Source of the DNA: an uncultured Clostridia bacterium
GTDB lineage: Bacteria; Bacillota; Clostridia; Christensenellales; CAG-314
Assembly: GCA_947589685.1 (NCBI GenBank)
Contig: CANQCN010000007.1
Span: 1-47,326 of the forward strand
Reading direction: 5' to 3'
Length of the DNA: 47,326 bases
Below, in pieces: positions 9,876 to 17,889 of the stretch. How positions within the stretch are numbered: the stretch's first letter is position 1; the number at the start of each line of letters is the position of its first letter. The notes beneath the pieces are model-generated. The model searched no databases. It had not been told where the DNA came from and saw nothing but the letters and a program-made list of their open reading frames with translations. Position numbers and translations under genes: made by a program.

Positions 9876-11012
9876 TTACTCCTCCTTGCTTTCCGTTTTT
9901 GGAGCTTGCTCCGGGTCCTTTCCAAAGCGAATGCGCTCTTCCGTTTCCTTGTTGAAAATAAACACTTTGTGCGGTTTGAGCGAGAAAGAAACCTTTTCTG
10001 CCGAGACATCTATCTTGTTGTCGGCATCTACTATCGAACGAATGATGGGATTGAGCGACGACTCGTTGGTAGAAACAATAGACACATCGCGCCCCATTAC
10101 TTCTACGTTGCGTAAAGAACAATGGAAAGGACCGCTTTCGTCATAGATAAATCCTTCCGGTCGAATGCCGATGAATACTTCCTGGTCTTCCACGCCGTCC
10201 ACATCCAAAACGCAGTCTTCGCCGATGTACAATTTGCCTTCGGTGACATTGCCTTCGAATACGTTGATGGGCGGGGTGCCGAGAAACTTGGCAACAAACA
10301 AATTGACGGGATCGTCGTAGACATTTTGAGGTTTGTCGATCTGCTGCACGACGCCGAGCTTCATAACTACGATAATGTCGGAAATGCTCATCGCTTCTTC
10401 TTGGTCGTGGGTGACGAACACCGTGGTAATGCCCGTTTCGCGCTGAATACGCTTGATCTCCTCACGCGTTTGCAGCCTAAGACGCGCGTCCAGGTTGGAA
10501 AGGGGCTCGTCCAAAAGCAAAACTCTGGGCATCTTGACGAGAGCGCGGGCAATGGCGACGCGCTGCTGCTGTCCGCCGGACAGCTCGCTGGGCTTGCGAT
10601 CCATCAAATCGTCTATTTGCACCAATTTTGCCACGTTGTAGGCGCGCTCCAACATTTCCGCTTTGGTAAGCCTGTCGGCTCCTTTGAAGTTTTGCAAAGG
10701 GAACAGAATGTTTTGCTTGACAGTCATATGCGGATACAATGCGTAGTTTTGGAAAACCAAGCCTACACCGCGATTTTCCGGCGAAAGATCGGTCACATCG
10801 TCCTCACCGAAAAATATCTTGCCGCTGCTGGGCTTTTGCAAGCCGCAGATCATATACAACGTGGTACTTTTGCCGCAACCCGACGGGCCCAATAGACCTA
10901 CAAGCTTGCCGTCCGGAATTTCGAAATCAAATTTGTTGACAGCAATGACTTCCGGCGCTTTTTTTGTTCTGCCGGGAAAGATTTTGGTTAGTTCTTTCAA
11001 AACAACTTTCAT
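9876..11012 (-). CDS. ABC transporter ATP-binding protein, UgpC/MsmK/MalK family
   Basis: 378-residue ATPase with Walker A (GPSGCGKST, 42-50), the ABC signature LSGGQ (144-148), Walker B LLLDEP (165-170) and the switch His in VFVTHDQEEA. A C-terminal MalK-like OB domain (about 240-360) is present, as in ATPases that serve CUT1 sugar importers. It energises the permeases encoded immediately downstream. ATPases of this family are often shared between several importers. The Shine-Dalgarno site AAGGACGG precedes the ATG. Confidence 0.96.
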   Translation of the reverse strand: MKVVLKELTKIFPGRTKKAPEVIAVNKFDFEIPDGKLVGLLGPSGCGKSTTLYMICGLQKPSSGKIFFGEDDVTDLSPENRGVGLVFQNYALYPHMTVKQNILFPLQNFKGADRLTKAEMLERAYNVAKLVQIDDLMDRKPSELSGGQQQRVAIARALVKMPRVLLLDEPLSNLDARLRLQTREEIKRIQRETGITTVFVTHDQEEAMSISDIIVVMKLGVVQQIDKPQNVYDDPVNLFVAKFLGTPPINVFEGNVTEGKLYIGEDCVLDVDGVEDQEVFIGIRPEGFIYDESGPFHCSLRNVEVMGRDVSIVSTNESSLNPIIRSIVDADNKIDVSAEKVSFSLKPHKVFIFNKETEERIRFGKDPEQAPKTESKEE

Positions 11013-11058
11013 GTTTTTTTCCGTCCTTATATTATTTTTACTTACTATATGTTTGCTT

Positions 11059-11805
11059 TTACTTTTCTTTAATTACCGCGACAAGCACCGTATTTGCCGC
11101 TTGCCCCAAAACGGCAATGTAACTCAGTACAAGAGTTACTATCATTGTTACTTGCGACATAAGCAATTCGGATTCGCCCGCAATGCCCTTTTTGCGAAAA
11201 ACTTCCAAAATTGCGTCGTATGTATCGGATCGTTGGAAAATGTGCAAGTACAGCACAAAACCTATGCCTAATGCCAAGCCCAACCCTTTGAATATCCACA
11301 TCACAACAGGCTTTTCGGAAAAATTGAAGGACAAAAAGAACAATATCGCACTGCCAAATGCCAATATTACCGAAATTATAAGCCTATCTGCCGTGTTTTT
11401 GAAAGATAGATCGGACATCAACATATAGAATACAGCCGCAACAAACATCGTCAACGAACCGATGAGGTAGGTCGTTTTTTGAGGAGCGTCGTTTTGCACT
11501 TTTTCTATCACGGAAACAACACCCGTAAGCGCGCAAAATCCTTCGACATAAAATGCGCCTTCGGGTAAATCTCTCAATGCGTCAACGACGCTTTGGTCGG
11601 CAGCTTGCCCTTCGGCATCCTTTACAAAGGAACATCCGTTGCCGAATTCCAGCTTGCTGTCGCGACGCTTCAGTTCTCCGCGAACGGTGATCTGTTCGCC
11701 TGTTTCAAGTTTTTCGTCACCTTTCAACCGGATACAATGGATCGACACGCTGTCGTCATTGCTTCCAACCAATATGGTAACTTTTTTGTAAATAATTTTT
11801 TCCAT
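11059..11805 (-). CDS. Membrane protein of unknown function (248 aa)
   Basis: I do not recognise a family. Residues 1-110 are soluble and contain a beta-rich stretch (about 30-60, ITVRGELKRRDSKLEF) that could be an OB-like fold. Four membrane segments follow at about 121-143, 152-172, 178-200 and 216-245. It lies between the RDD protein and the ABC ATPase in the same direction, with gaps of 21 and 46 bp, so it is probably in the same operon. A GGGGGT site precedes the ATG. Confidence 0.75.
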   Translation of the reverse strand: MEKIIYKKVTILVGSNDDSVSIHCIRLKGDEKLETGEQITVRGELKRRDSKLEFGNGCSFVKDAEGQAADQSVVDALRDLPEGAFYVEGFCALTGVVSVIEKVQNDAPQKTTYLIGSLTMFVAAVFYMLMSDLSFKNTADRLIISVILAFGSAILFFLSFNFSEKPVVMWIFKGLGLALGIGFVLYLHIFQRSDTYDAILEVFRKKGIAGESELLMSQVTMIVTLVLSYIAVLGQAANTVLVAVIKEK

Positions 11806-11826
11806 TATTACCCCCGATACAGTGTG

Positions 11827-12699
11827 TTATCTTTTTTTCTTCGACTTTTTAGATCCTGCCGCCTTGGCAATGTCGGATCGTTCCTCGCCGACAGGCGAAG
11901 TATCGATATCTGCCGACTGATCTGCCCCATACGTTTTGCCCTCGTGCTCAGCCTGCTCTCTTCCGAGCTGCTCCTTGTAGGAAATCAGCTCTTGAGTGGA
12001 TTCGAATATCATCTGCGAGGACATATCCACCACCACCGTGCTTGCCAATACGTCGTGGATGAAGGAGTGCGTCTTGGTGAAAATAAACAACCCAAATTGC
12101 AAAACTGCCAACGCCCCAATCAAAACCAAAACCGATATGGCGCCCATCCGTTGATACAGCATCAACATTATCAACATAAGAGGAAACATCGTGCCTATTG
12201 TATATTTGCCCAAGATAGTCCGCACAAACAATGCAAAGGTGGAAATCCGTACGCTATTGTTGAACACAACTCCCAAACTAAACACCTTTTTGCCGACAGT
12301 TTGACCGTTTTTTAAGCAGAGCGGAACAACAAATTCCAAAATAATGTACGAAAGCAAAATACTTATCGTTGTGATGAGTATCGGCAACATTATCGACATC
12401 CTGTATGCTTTAAAAGCATCGTGATTTTCCATAAAGATCGCCGAATAGGCGTCTTGATACAATTGTTTTTGCTCATCAGTGAGCTTGTTGTAGTCCTCGG
12501 CGGAAATTTCAAAATTTACTCCGTACTTTTGCCCATACTGCTCATAGTAGCCATGCAAAGTATCGGTGTACTTGTCCACTTGCGTTATCCATGCCAACAA
12601 AAACGCAAAACCAGCCGCCAATACGCAAAGCAAAATAAAATCCAACAAGAAAGCTGAAAATCTTTTTAGCACTCCGGCTTTTTGCACGTCGTAGATCAT
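11827..12699 (-). CDS. RDD family membrane protein (290 aa)
   Basis: Starting at the ATG at 12699, the protein opens with the RDD-type pattern KAGVLKRFSAFLLDFILL and has about five membrane segments. A large extracellular loop holds a Tyr-rich stretch after the first segment, and a charged cytoplasmic tail ends in KKSKKKR. RDD proteins are small integral membrane proteins, some proposed as ion antiporters; the function here is unknown. The ATG has no adjacent Shine-Dalgarno site: a GGAGG lies 86 nt upstream, separated from the ATG by a hairpin (see the leader entry). The frame stays open upstream to a TTG at 12816, which has no ribosome site and is less likely as a start. Confidence 0.82.
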   Translation of the reverse strand: MIYDVQKAGVLKRFSAFLLDFILLCVLAAGFAFLLAWITQVDKYTDTLHGYYEQYGQKYGVNFEISAEDYNKLTDEQKQLYQDAYSAIFMENHDAFKAYRMSIMLPILITTISILLSYIILEFVVPLCLKNGQTVGKKVFSLGVVFNNSVRISTFALFVRTILGKYTIGTMFPLMLIMLMLYQRMGAISVLVLIGALAVLQFGLFIFTKTHSFIHDVLASTVVVDMSSQMIFESTQELISYKEQLGREQAEHEGKTYGADQSADIDTSPVGEERSDIAKAAGSKKSKKKR

Positions 12700-12789
12700 G
12701 CTATTGTTTATGCTCGGACAGCGTTCGATACCGCTGAATTTGTTTTGTACGACCGATCCCGCGCTGACAAACCGAGCATTAGTTCCTCC
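12700..12789 (-). promoter_or_regulatory. Structured leader between Shine-Dalgarno site and RDD start codon
   Basis: On the minus strand GGAGG (12789-12785) is followed by a long stem: ATGCTCGG (12779-12772) pairs with CCGAGCAT (12717-12710), and CAGCG (12766-12762) pairs with CGCTG (12723-12719). That gives 13 base pairs with an internal bulge. Ten nt later comes the RDD ATG (12699). When folded, GGAGG would sit about 15 nt from the ATG. Alternatively GGAGG serves the ATG inside the stem (12779), which opens a 23-codon reading frame ending in TAA at 12710-12708. The function is inferred; the complementarity is seen directly. Confidence 0.55.
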
Positions 12790-12825
12790 AAAACCAAAAG
12801 TTGCTAACACGCGCAAGGCATCCGC

Positions 12826-12843
12826 TTAGTATAATTATACTAA
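12826..12843. promoter_or_regulatory. Perfect palindrome just downstream of the RDD promoter
   Basis: TTAGTATAATTATACTAA is an 18-bp perfect palindrome about 13-30 nt downstream of the expected transcription start. It is suited to a dimeric repressor operator, but no regulator is encoded nearby. It could instead contribute a secondary -10 element. Confidence 0.45.
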
Positions 12844-12862
12844 TAAATCCTTAACTCCACAA

Positions 12863-12891
12863 ATTATACCATTTTGCAGCAGTCAAGTCAA
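12863..12891 (-). promoter_or_regulatory. Sigma-A promoter of the RDD/ABC/lipoprotein group
   Basis: TTGACT (12891-12886), a 17-bp spacer and TATAAT (12868-12863) on the minus strand. The expected start is near 12856, giving a leader of about 157 nt before the RDD start codon. Confidence 0.8.
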
Positions 12892-12980
12892 TACCCAATT
12901 TTTTTCAAATTGTTATCAAAAGGTATCAAATCGGACAAATTCGGAAATATCATCCGACAAATACCGCGAGCGCACGCAAC

Positions 12981-13010
12981 AAAAAAACAAGCACCCGATA
13001 AAGATGCTTG
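12981..13010 (-). terminator. Intrinsic terminator downstream of glmS
   Basis: CAAGCATC / GGTGCTTG stem (one G-U pair) with a 7-nt loop, followed by a run of T on the minus strand. It lies about 250 bp after the glmS stop and just upstream of the RDD promoter. The 13011-13261 stretch between glmS and this terminator has no convincing gene; it holds a few small hairpins such as GGCAC/GTGCC. Confidence 0.8.
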
Positions 13011-13261
13011 TCAAATGTGTAACATAACGGCAAAGGGGCACAACACAAAACCCGTGCCGAAAACAGTAGGCGTTTTTGCCTGCAAAAAGGGGCTTTTGCT
13101 GTTGATAAACTCGTTTTGTTTGGACATAATCACCCGTTGCCTTGCCGCAAACCTTTTTCTGCGCGCACAGCCGAAGCCGCGTTTGCAAGCGTAAAACGCT
13201 ATTGCTGTTTATATGGTAATCCATTTGTCCTTTTTTGTCAAATGAAATAACGCACTTTTTG

Positions 13262-15034
13262 CTACTCGACCGTGACGGACTTGGCAAGGTGACGAGGTTT
13301 GTCCACGTCTCGCCCCAGGCTCTTGGCAGTGTAGTAGGCAAGCAGCTGCAACGGCACGACGGAAACGATACCGCTCGTTTCGGGAGAGAGACGGGGCAGC
13401 TTTACCGAAAGGGCGTTGTCGAACAAACGCGGCGAAACGGCTATCACCTTTGCCCCGCGCGAAGCGACTTCGATGACGGAGGACGCCGTTTTGTCGGCAA
13501 GCTCCGATTGAGTGGATATTGCCACCACCGCCACGGTGGGCTCCATAAGCGCCAACGTGCCGTGTTTAAGCTCGCCCGCGGGATACGCTTCGCTGTGTAT
13601 GTAGCTTATCTCTTTCAGTTTGAGGCTGCCTTCGCACGCGATGGGATAATCCGCCGTGCGCCCGATGTAGAAAACGGCGCTGCAATTTTTTATCTGCTCG
13701 GCAACGCGCGCAAGCGACGAACAATCGTCGAGAATGCCTTGTACCGCGTCGGGCAAGGCGGCAAGCTCGTCGAGCAACTCGGAGCGTCGGCTTTGGGAAA
13801 GAACGCCGCGCGCAAAAGCAATGTCCGCAAGCAGCAGCGTAAGCACTTCCAGCTGACAGTTGTACGCCTTGGTGCTGGCCACGGCGTACTCGCTGCCCGC
13901 AAAAATATTGACGGTGTGTTCGCAAACAAAGGTAAGCGAGGAACTGCGCGTGTTGGTGACGGCATAGGTCTTTCCTCCCCGTTCCCGTACGCGTTCCGCC
14001 GCCCTTACCGTATCGGCGGTTTCGCCGCTTTGACTGATCAAAAACGCAAGCGTATTGTCGTCCACGGGATAGTTGTCGTACAAAAATTCGCTGGCTATCA
14101 CGGGCAACACGTCCAGATCCAACCACTTTCGCGCCACCGCCGCCGCTTGCAAGCCGCTGTTGTACGCGGTGCCGCACCCGATAAGATAAATTCGTTTGAG
14201 CGCGTTGACGGTAAACCTTCCCAACTGCAAACCGTCGCTTTGCTTGTAACCGTCAAGCGCGCAAAGAAGCTTTTCGGGGATCTCGAAGATTTCTTTGAGC
14301 ATAAAGTCGCCCTCGGCGTTTTCCGCCTCGTCGAAGCGATCGGCGGTAAAGAAATCCGTCTCCTTTTCCTTGCCGAAAAAGTCGTAGAACTTCGCTTCCC
14401 GCGCGGAAAGCTCCACCACGGTGTTGTCGGGAGCGACGGCTACGCGCTGCGCAAAGCGGGATATGCAACGCACGTCCGAGCATAAGTAAGCGCCGCTCTC
14501 CGAAAGTCCCACCACAAGAGGGCTTTTGTTTTTGACGGCGTAGATCGTGCGCGTTTCGACGCAAACGATCGCGATGGCGAAAGAACCTTTGAGCAGTCTT
14601 GCCACCGTCAGCACCGCTTGAAGCGCGTCGCCGCGATATTCGCGCGCAAGCAGGTGCGCGACCGTTTCGCTGTCCGTCTGCGAGCCGAAGTCGACGGACG
14701 GAAGCGTTTGCTTCAACTGCTTGTAATTTTCTATTATTCCGTTGTGGACGATGGCAAACCGTCCGTCCCGCGACAAAAACGGGTGAGCGTTTTGCGTGCA
14801 AACCGCTCCGTGCGTCGCCCAACGGGTGTGCCCTATCGCCATGTCCGTTTCTTCCGCGCCTTGCACGATCTTAGCAAGAGCGGCAATGCGTCCTTCCGTT
14901 TTGTACACGTCTATATGCCCGTTTCTTTTAGCCGCAATGCCCGCCGAATCGTATCCGCGATACTCCAAAAGTTTAAGCGCCGTCAAGGTGTTGCCAACGG
15001 CGTTTTTTCCTATCATTCCGAAAATTCCGCACAT
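13262..15034 (-). CDS. glmS: Glutamine-fructose-6-phosphate aminotransferase
   Basis: 590 residues starting MCGIFG, with Cys2 as the glutaminase nucleophile, then LEYRGYDSAG and GHTRWATHG motifs of the class-II amidotransferase domain (about 1-225). Two SIS sugar-isomerase domains follow, with SQSGETADT and the C-terminal DKPRHLAKSVTVE signature. It makes glucosamine-6-phosphate from fructose-6-phosphate and glutamine, the entry to peptidoglycan amino sugars. A GGAG site lies 7 nt before the ATG. The 5' region lacks any sequence I recognise as the glmS ribozyme. It is the only gene between two terminators, so it is probably monocistronic. Confidence 0.97.
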   Translation of the reverse strand: MCGIFGMIGKNAVGNTLTALKLLEYRGYDSAGIAAKRNGHIDVYKTEGRIAALAKIVQGAEETDMAIGHTRWATHGAVCTQNAHPFLSRDGRFAIVHNGIIENYKQLKQTLPSVDFGSQTDSETVAHLLAREYRGDALQAVLTVARLLKGSFAIAIVCVETRTIYAVKNKSPLVVGLSESGAYLCSDVRCISRFAQRVAVAPDNTVVELSAREAKFYDFFGKEKETDFFTADRFDEAENAEGDFMLKEIFEIPEKLLCALDGYKQSDGLQLGRFTVNALKRIYLIGCGTAYNSGLQAAAVARKWLDLDVLPVIASEFLYDNYPVDDNTLAFLISQSGETADTVRAAERVRERGGKTYAVTNTRSSSLTFVCEHTVNIFAGSEYAVASTKAYNCQLEVLTLLLADIAFARGVLSQSRRSELLDELAALPDAVQGILDDCSSLARVAEQIKNCSAVFYIGRTADYPIACEGSLKLKEISYIHSEAYPAGELKHGTLALMEPTVAVVAISTQSELADKTASSVIEVASRGAKVIAVSPRLFDNALSVKLPRLSPETSGIVSVVPLQLLAYYTAKSLGRDVDKPRHLAKSVTVE

Positions 15035-15077
15035 AACCCGCTCCGATATTTACAGGTTAGTATATGTGCGACGGCGC

Positions 15078-15114
15078 AAAAAAGTGCCCGCCTGCATTGC
15101 GAGCAAGCGGACAC
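15078..15114 (-). terminator. Intrinsic terminator between the DUF4190 gene and glmS
   Basis: GTGTCCGC (15114-15107) pairs with GCGGGCAC (15091-15084), with one G-U pair, and is followed by six T on the minus strand. It sits about 45 nt before the glmS ATG, so it could terminate the upstream gene or act as an attenuator in the glmS leader. Confidence 0.65.
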
Positions 15115-15256
15115 GCCGACGGCGAATATCGCAACTGTTGTCGATGACTTGTTTGGACGATTGAACAAACGCTTTTGCCGAACAAATATATTTCGCGCAA
15201 AACGCTTACTCGACGACCGACGAAGCTGTCGCCTTGGCAGAGTCGGGACCGCTTGG

Positions 15257-15586
15257 TCAATAAACGACGCTACCCAACGCCGCCGCGATCACGATCACGT
15301 AGATCAAAATAACAATGAAATATAATACAATTTCAACAATGGAAATTATCAATCCCGCAGTTGCAAGCCCCATTCCCTTTTCGCCGCTTTCGCGAATTTG
15401 CTTGCGAGCAATTATCGAACAGATAAGCCCCGCTATCGCGAAAATAAAAGACATCACGAGACCGACGATCGCCATTGTGTTTGTTTTGGGTTCGAGACCT
15501 TGCGACTTGCCCGACGTAAGCACACCGCATTTGGGACAAACGACGGCTTGGTCGTCGATCTCGCTTCCGCAATTTTTACAATACAT
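15257..15586 (-). CDS. Zinc-ribbon DUF4190-type small membrane protein (109 aa)
   Basis: An N-terminal zinc ribbon (CKNCG at 3-7 and CPKCG at 17-21) is followed by two membrane segments (about 37-60 and 74-105) separated by an ARKQIRESGEKGMGLATAGLI loop, the usual layout of DUF4190 proteins. No biochemical role is established. A GGAGG site precedes the ATG. The gene diverges from an XRE regulator. Its promoter spacer is filled by a palindrome that is repeated nearer the regulator, so repression by that regulator is likely. Confidence 0.85.
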   Translation of the reverse strand: MYCKNCGSEIDDQAVVCPKCGVLTSGKSQGLEPKTNTMAIVGLVMSFIFAIAGLICSIIARKQIRESGEKGMGLATAGLIISIVEIVLYFIVILIYVIVIAAALGSVVY

Positions 15587-15616
15587 AGTTTTTCCTCCGT
15601 ATTTTTATTTTTGTAC

Positions 15617-15645
15617 AGTATACTCCCATTATAATGGGAAGTCAA
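15617..15645 (-). promoter_or_regulatory. Promoter of the DUF4190 gene with embedded operator
   Basis: TTGACT (15645-15640), a 17-bp spacer and TATACT (15622-15617). The spacer is occupied almost exactly by the palindrome at 15624-15639, so a bound protein would block RNA polymerase. Confidence 0.8.
15624..15639. promoter_or_regulatory. Operator 1 for the XRE regulator (predicted)
   Basis: TCCCATTATAATGGGA is a perfect 16-bp palindrome. It shares the TCCCA-N6-TGGGA form with a second site 29 bp away, in the intergenic region of an XRE gene and its divergent neighbour. Confidence 0.65.
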
Positions 15646-15652
15646 GTATTTT

Positions 15653-15668
15653 TCCCACTATTGTGGGA
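15653..15668. promoter_or_regulatory. Operator 2 for the XRE regulator (predicted)
   Basis: TCCCACTATTGTGGGA has the same TCCCA-N6-TGGGA core as operator 1. It lies upstream of the DUF4190 -35 box and about 40 bp before the XRE start codon, a suitable place for autoregulation. Confidence 0.6.
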
Positions 15669-15708
15669 AAATATCCGTATGATGAAAGACATTATAAAAG
15701 GCGAGGCA

Positions 15709-15927
15709 ATGCCGTACGCCGCAAAAAACGTGTTTCCCGAACGGTTGAAATCGCTCAGACAGGACAAAAACATAGGTCAGATACAATTGGCAAAGGACCT
15801 CGACGTGGGCAAATCGGTGATAAGTCTGTGGGAAAGGGGCGAATGTGAGCCGACACTGTCCAAGTTGGTAGCCATAGCAAACTATTTCGGCGTTTCGATA
15901 GACTATCTGGCGGGATTGGAAAACTGA
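15709..15927 (+). CDS. XRE-family transcriptional regulator (72 aa)
   Basis: A compact Cro/C1-type helix-turn-helix: FPERLKSLRQDKNIGQIQLAKDLDVGKSVISLWERGECEPTLSKL, ending in the common GVSIDYLAGLEN tail. The start at 15709 is chosen because AAGGCGAGG precedes it and the protein then consists of the HTH domain alone. An in-frame start at 15634 would run through both operators. It probably binds the two TCCCA-N6-TGGGA palindromes, repressing itself and the divergent DUF4190 gene. There is no ligand-binding domain, so any signal must act on the HTH itself or through protein level. Confidence 0.88.
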   Translation: MPYAAKNVFPERLKSLRQDKNIGQIQLAKDLDVGKSVISLWERGECEPTLSKLVAIANYFGVSIDYLAGLEN

Positions 15928-15974
15928 GCCGTCGATTTTTTTGCGATAGGAGCATACAGCGCGACCGTATTTGT

Positions 15975-16003
15975 TTGACGGGGCGAAAACTTAGTTGTAT
16001 AAT
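15975..16003 (+). promoter_or_regulatory. Sigma-A promoter of typA
   Basis: TTGACG, a 17-bp spacer and TATAAT, with expected start near 16010 and a 47-nt leader to the typA ATG. Confidence 0.85.
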
Positions 16004-16056
16004 CTTATATATTGAACATATACTTACGGTCGCACGAAAGCGGCTTGGGAGAAAAG

Positions 16057-17880
16057 ATGATAAGACAAGATATACGAAACATCGCCATCATCGCGCACGT
16101 AGACCACGGCAAAACTACGCTTGTGGATCAACTGCTGAAACAAAGCGGCGTTTTTCGCGCCAATGAGGTAGTTGCCGAACGCGTGATGGACAGCAACGAC
16201 ATAGAGCGCGAGCGCGGCATCACGATACTTGCAAAAAACACCGCAGTGCATTACAAGGGAGTAAAGATAAACATCGTGGATACGCCGGGACACGCCGATT
16301 TCGGCGGGGAGGTGGAACGTATCCTCTCTATGGTGGACGGCGTACTGCTGCTTGTGGACGCGATAGAAGGCTGTATGCCGCAAACGCGATACGTACTCAA
16401 AAAGGCGCTCGGTCTGGGCAAAAAGGCGCTTGTGGTCATCAACAAGGTGGACAAGGGCGAATTTGACGAACACGAGCTGCGCGAACAAATAATGGAACTG
16501 TTTATGGAGCTGGGCGCAAACGACGAGCAGTTCGATTTCAAGGTGATATACGCTTCCGCCAAACAAGGCTGGGCAAGCGAAAGTCTCGACAAGCCCGGCA
16601 CGGATATGAAACCGCTGTTGGACGCGATACTTGCCGAGATCCCCGCACCCGAAGGCGTGGACGACGACGGTCTGCAAATGCTAATTTGCAATATCGACTA
16701 CGACGAATACGTGGGACGTATCGGCATAGGCAAGGTGAACAGAGGCAAAATAACCGTCGGTCAACCCGTGATACTCTGCCACCGCAACAACAGCTTCAAC
16801 ACCGCCAAGGTGACGCGGCTGTACCAATTCGAAGGGCTCAAACGCGTGGAATGCGAAAGCGGCTATATGGGGGACATCGTTGCGGTAAACGGAATTTCCG
16901 ATATGAACATAGGCGAAACGCTGTGCGACATCGACAAGGTGGAGCCGCTGCCCTTTGTGAGCATAGACGAACCGACCGTCAGCATGCTGTTCAAGGTGAA
17001 CGACAGCCCCTTTGCCGGACGCGAAGGCAAATATGTCACCAGCCGACATCTGCGCGCGCGCCTCTTCCGCGAGGTGGAGACGAACGTGTCTATGCGCGTG
17101 GAGGAAACGGACTCCGCCGATTGCTTCAAGGTGTACGGCAGGGGCGAACTGCACCTCTCCATATTGATAGAAAATATGCGCCGCGAAGGGTACGAATTTG
17201 CAGTATCGCGCCCCAAGGTAATAATGAAAGAAATAAACGGAGTGCTGTGCGAGCCTATCGAATACCTTGTGGTCGAGGTGCCCGAAGCGTATGTCGGCGC
17301 GGTGATGAACAAGCTGGGCATGCGCAAGGCGGAGCTTATCAATATGTCGCCCGACAACCAAGGCGGCACCAAGCTGGAATTCAAGATACCCAGCCGCGCC
17401 CTGTTCGGCTACCGCAGCGAACTGCTGACGGACACCAAGGGCTTCGGCGTGATGAGCAGCGTGTTGGACTGCTACGAGCCCTTCAAAGGGGACGTGCAGG
17501 AGCGCACGCGCGGCAGTCTCGTTTGCTGGGAGGACGGCGTCACCACCGCTTACGGCTTGTTCAACGCGCAGGAACGCTGCCGTCTGTTTGTGGGAGTGGG
17601 CTTGCCCGTTTACGCGGGAATGGTCGTCGGCGAAAACAGCCGAGAGGACGACATAACGGTAAACGTATGCAAAACCAAGCACCTTACCAACAACCGCGCC
17701 AGCGGCTCGGACGAGGCGTTGAAGCTTACGCCGCCCACCGTGCTTAGCCTGGAACAGTGTCTGGAATTTATCGGAGACGACGAGCTTGTGGAAGTTACGC
17801 CGCAGTCTATACGGTTGCGCAAACAAATACTCGATCACTCGGAACGTATGCGCATATGGGCAAGAAACAATAAAAAATAG
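16057..17880 (+). CDS. typA: Ribosome-associated GTPase TypA/BipA
   Basis: 607-residue translational GTPase. The G domain starts IRNIAIIAHVDHGKTTL (G1), with RERGITI (G2), DTPGHADFGGEV (G3) and NKVD (G4). The EF-G-like domains II, III and V and the TypA-specific C-terminal domain follow (SLVCWEDGVTTAYGLFNAQERC, and NKTKHLTNNRASGSDEA-like). It binds ribosomes and supports 50S assembly, especially in cold or stress. The start at 16057 follows GGGAG at good spacing; an upstream in-frame TTG at 16012 lacks a ribosome site. It is transcribed alone; the inverted repeat of the downstream dispersed repeat begins 9 bp after the stop and may end the transcript. Confidence 0.97.
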   Translation: MIRQDIRNIAIIAHVDHGKTTLVDQLLKQSGVFRANEVVAERVMDSNDIERERGITILAKNTAVHYKGVKINIVDTPGHADFGGEVERILSMVDGVLLLVDAIEGCMPQTRYVLKKALGLGKKALVVINKVDKGEFDEHELREQIMELFMELGANDEQFDFKVIYASAKQGWASESLDKPGTDMKPLLDAILAEIPAPEGVDDDGLQMLICNIDYDEYVGRIGIGKVNRGKITVGQPVILCHRNNSFNTAKVTRLYQFEGLKRVECESGYMGDIVAVNGISDMNIGETLCDIDKVEPLPFVSIDEPTVSMLFKVNDSPFAGREGKYVTSRHLRARLFREVETNVSMRVEETDSADCFKVYGRGELHLSILIENMRREGYEFAVSRPKVIMKEINGVLCEPIEYLVVEVPEAYVGAVMNKLGMRKAELINMSPDNQGGTKLEFKIPSRALFGYRSELLTDTKGFGVMSSVLDCYEPFKGDVQERTRGSLVCWEDGVTTAYGLFNAQERCRLFVGVGLPVYAGMVVGENSREDDITVNVCKTKHLTNNRASGSDEALKLTPPTVLSLEQCLEFIGDDELVEVTPQSIRLRKQILDHSERMRIWARNNKK

Positions 17881-17889
17881 GCTCTTTGT

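Noticed and set aside
12916-13341. 141-codon minus-strand frame after glmS
   Set aside because: It overlaps the end of glmS and runs through its terminator; the sequence looks random and Cys/Arg-rich.
15035-15256. glmS ribozyme in the glmS leader
   Set aside because: I looked for the conserved ribozyme core next to the glmS start and did not see it; only an intrinsic terminator and GGAG are visible.
16012-16056. Upstream TTG start for typA
   Set aside because: It coincides with the expected transcription start and lacks a ribosome site; the ATG at 16057 has GGGAG and begins the family match.
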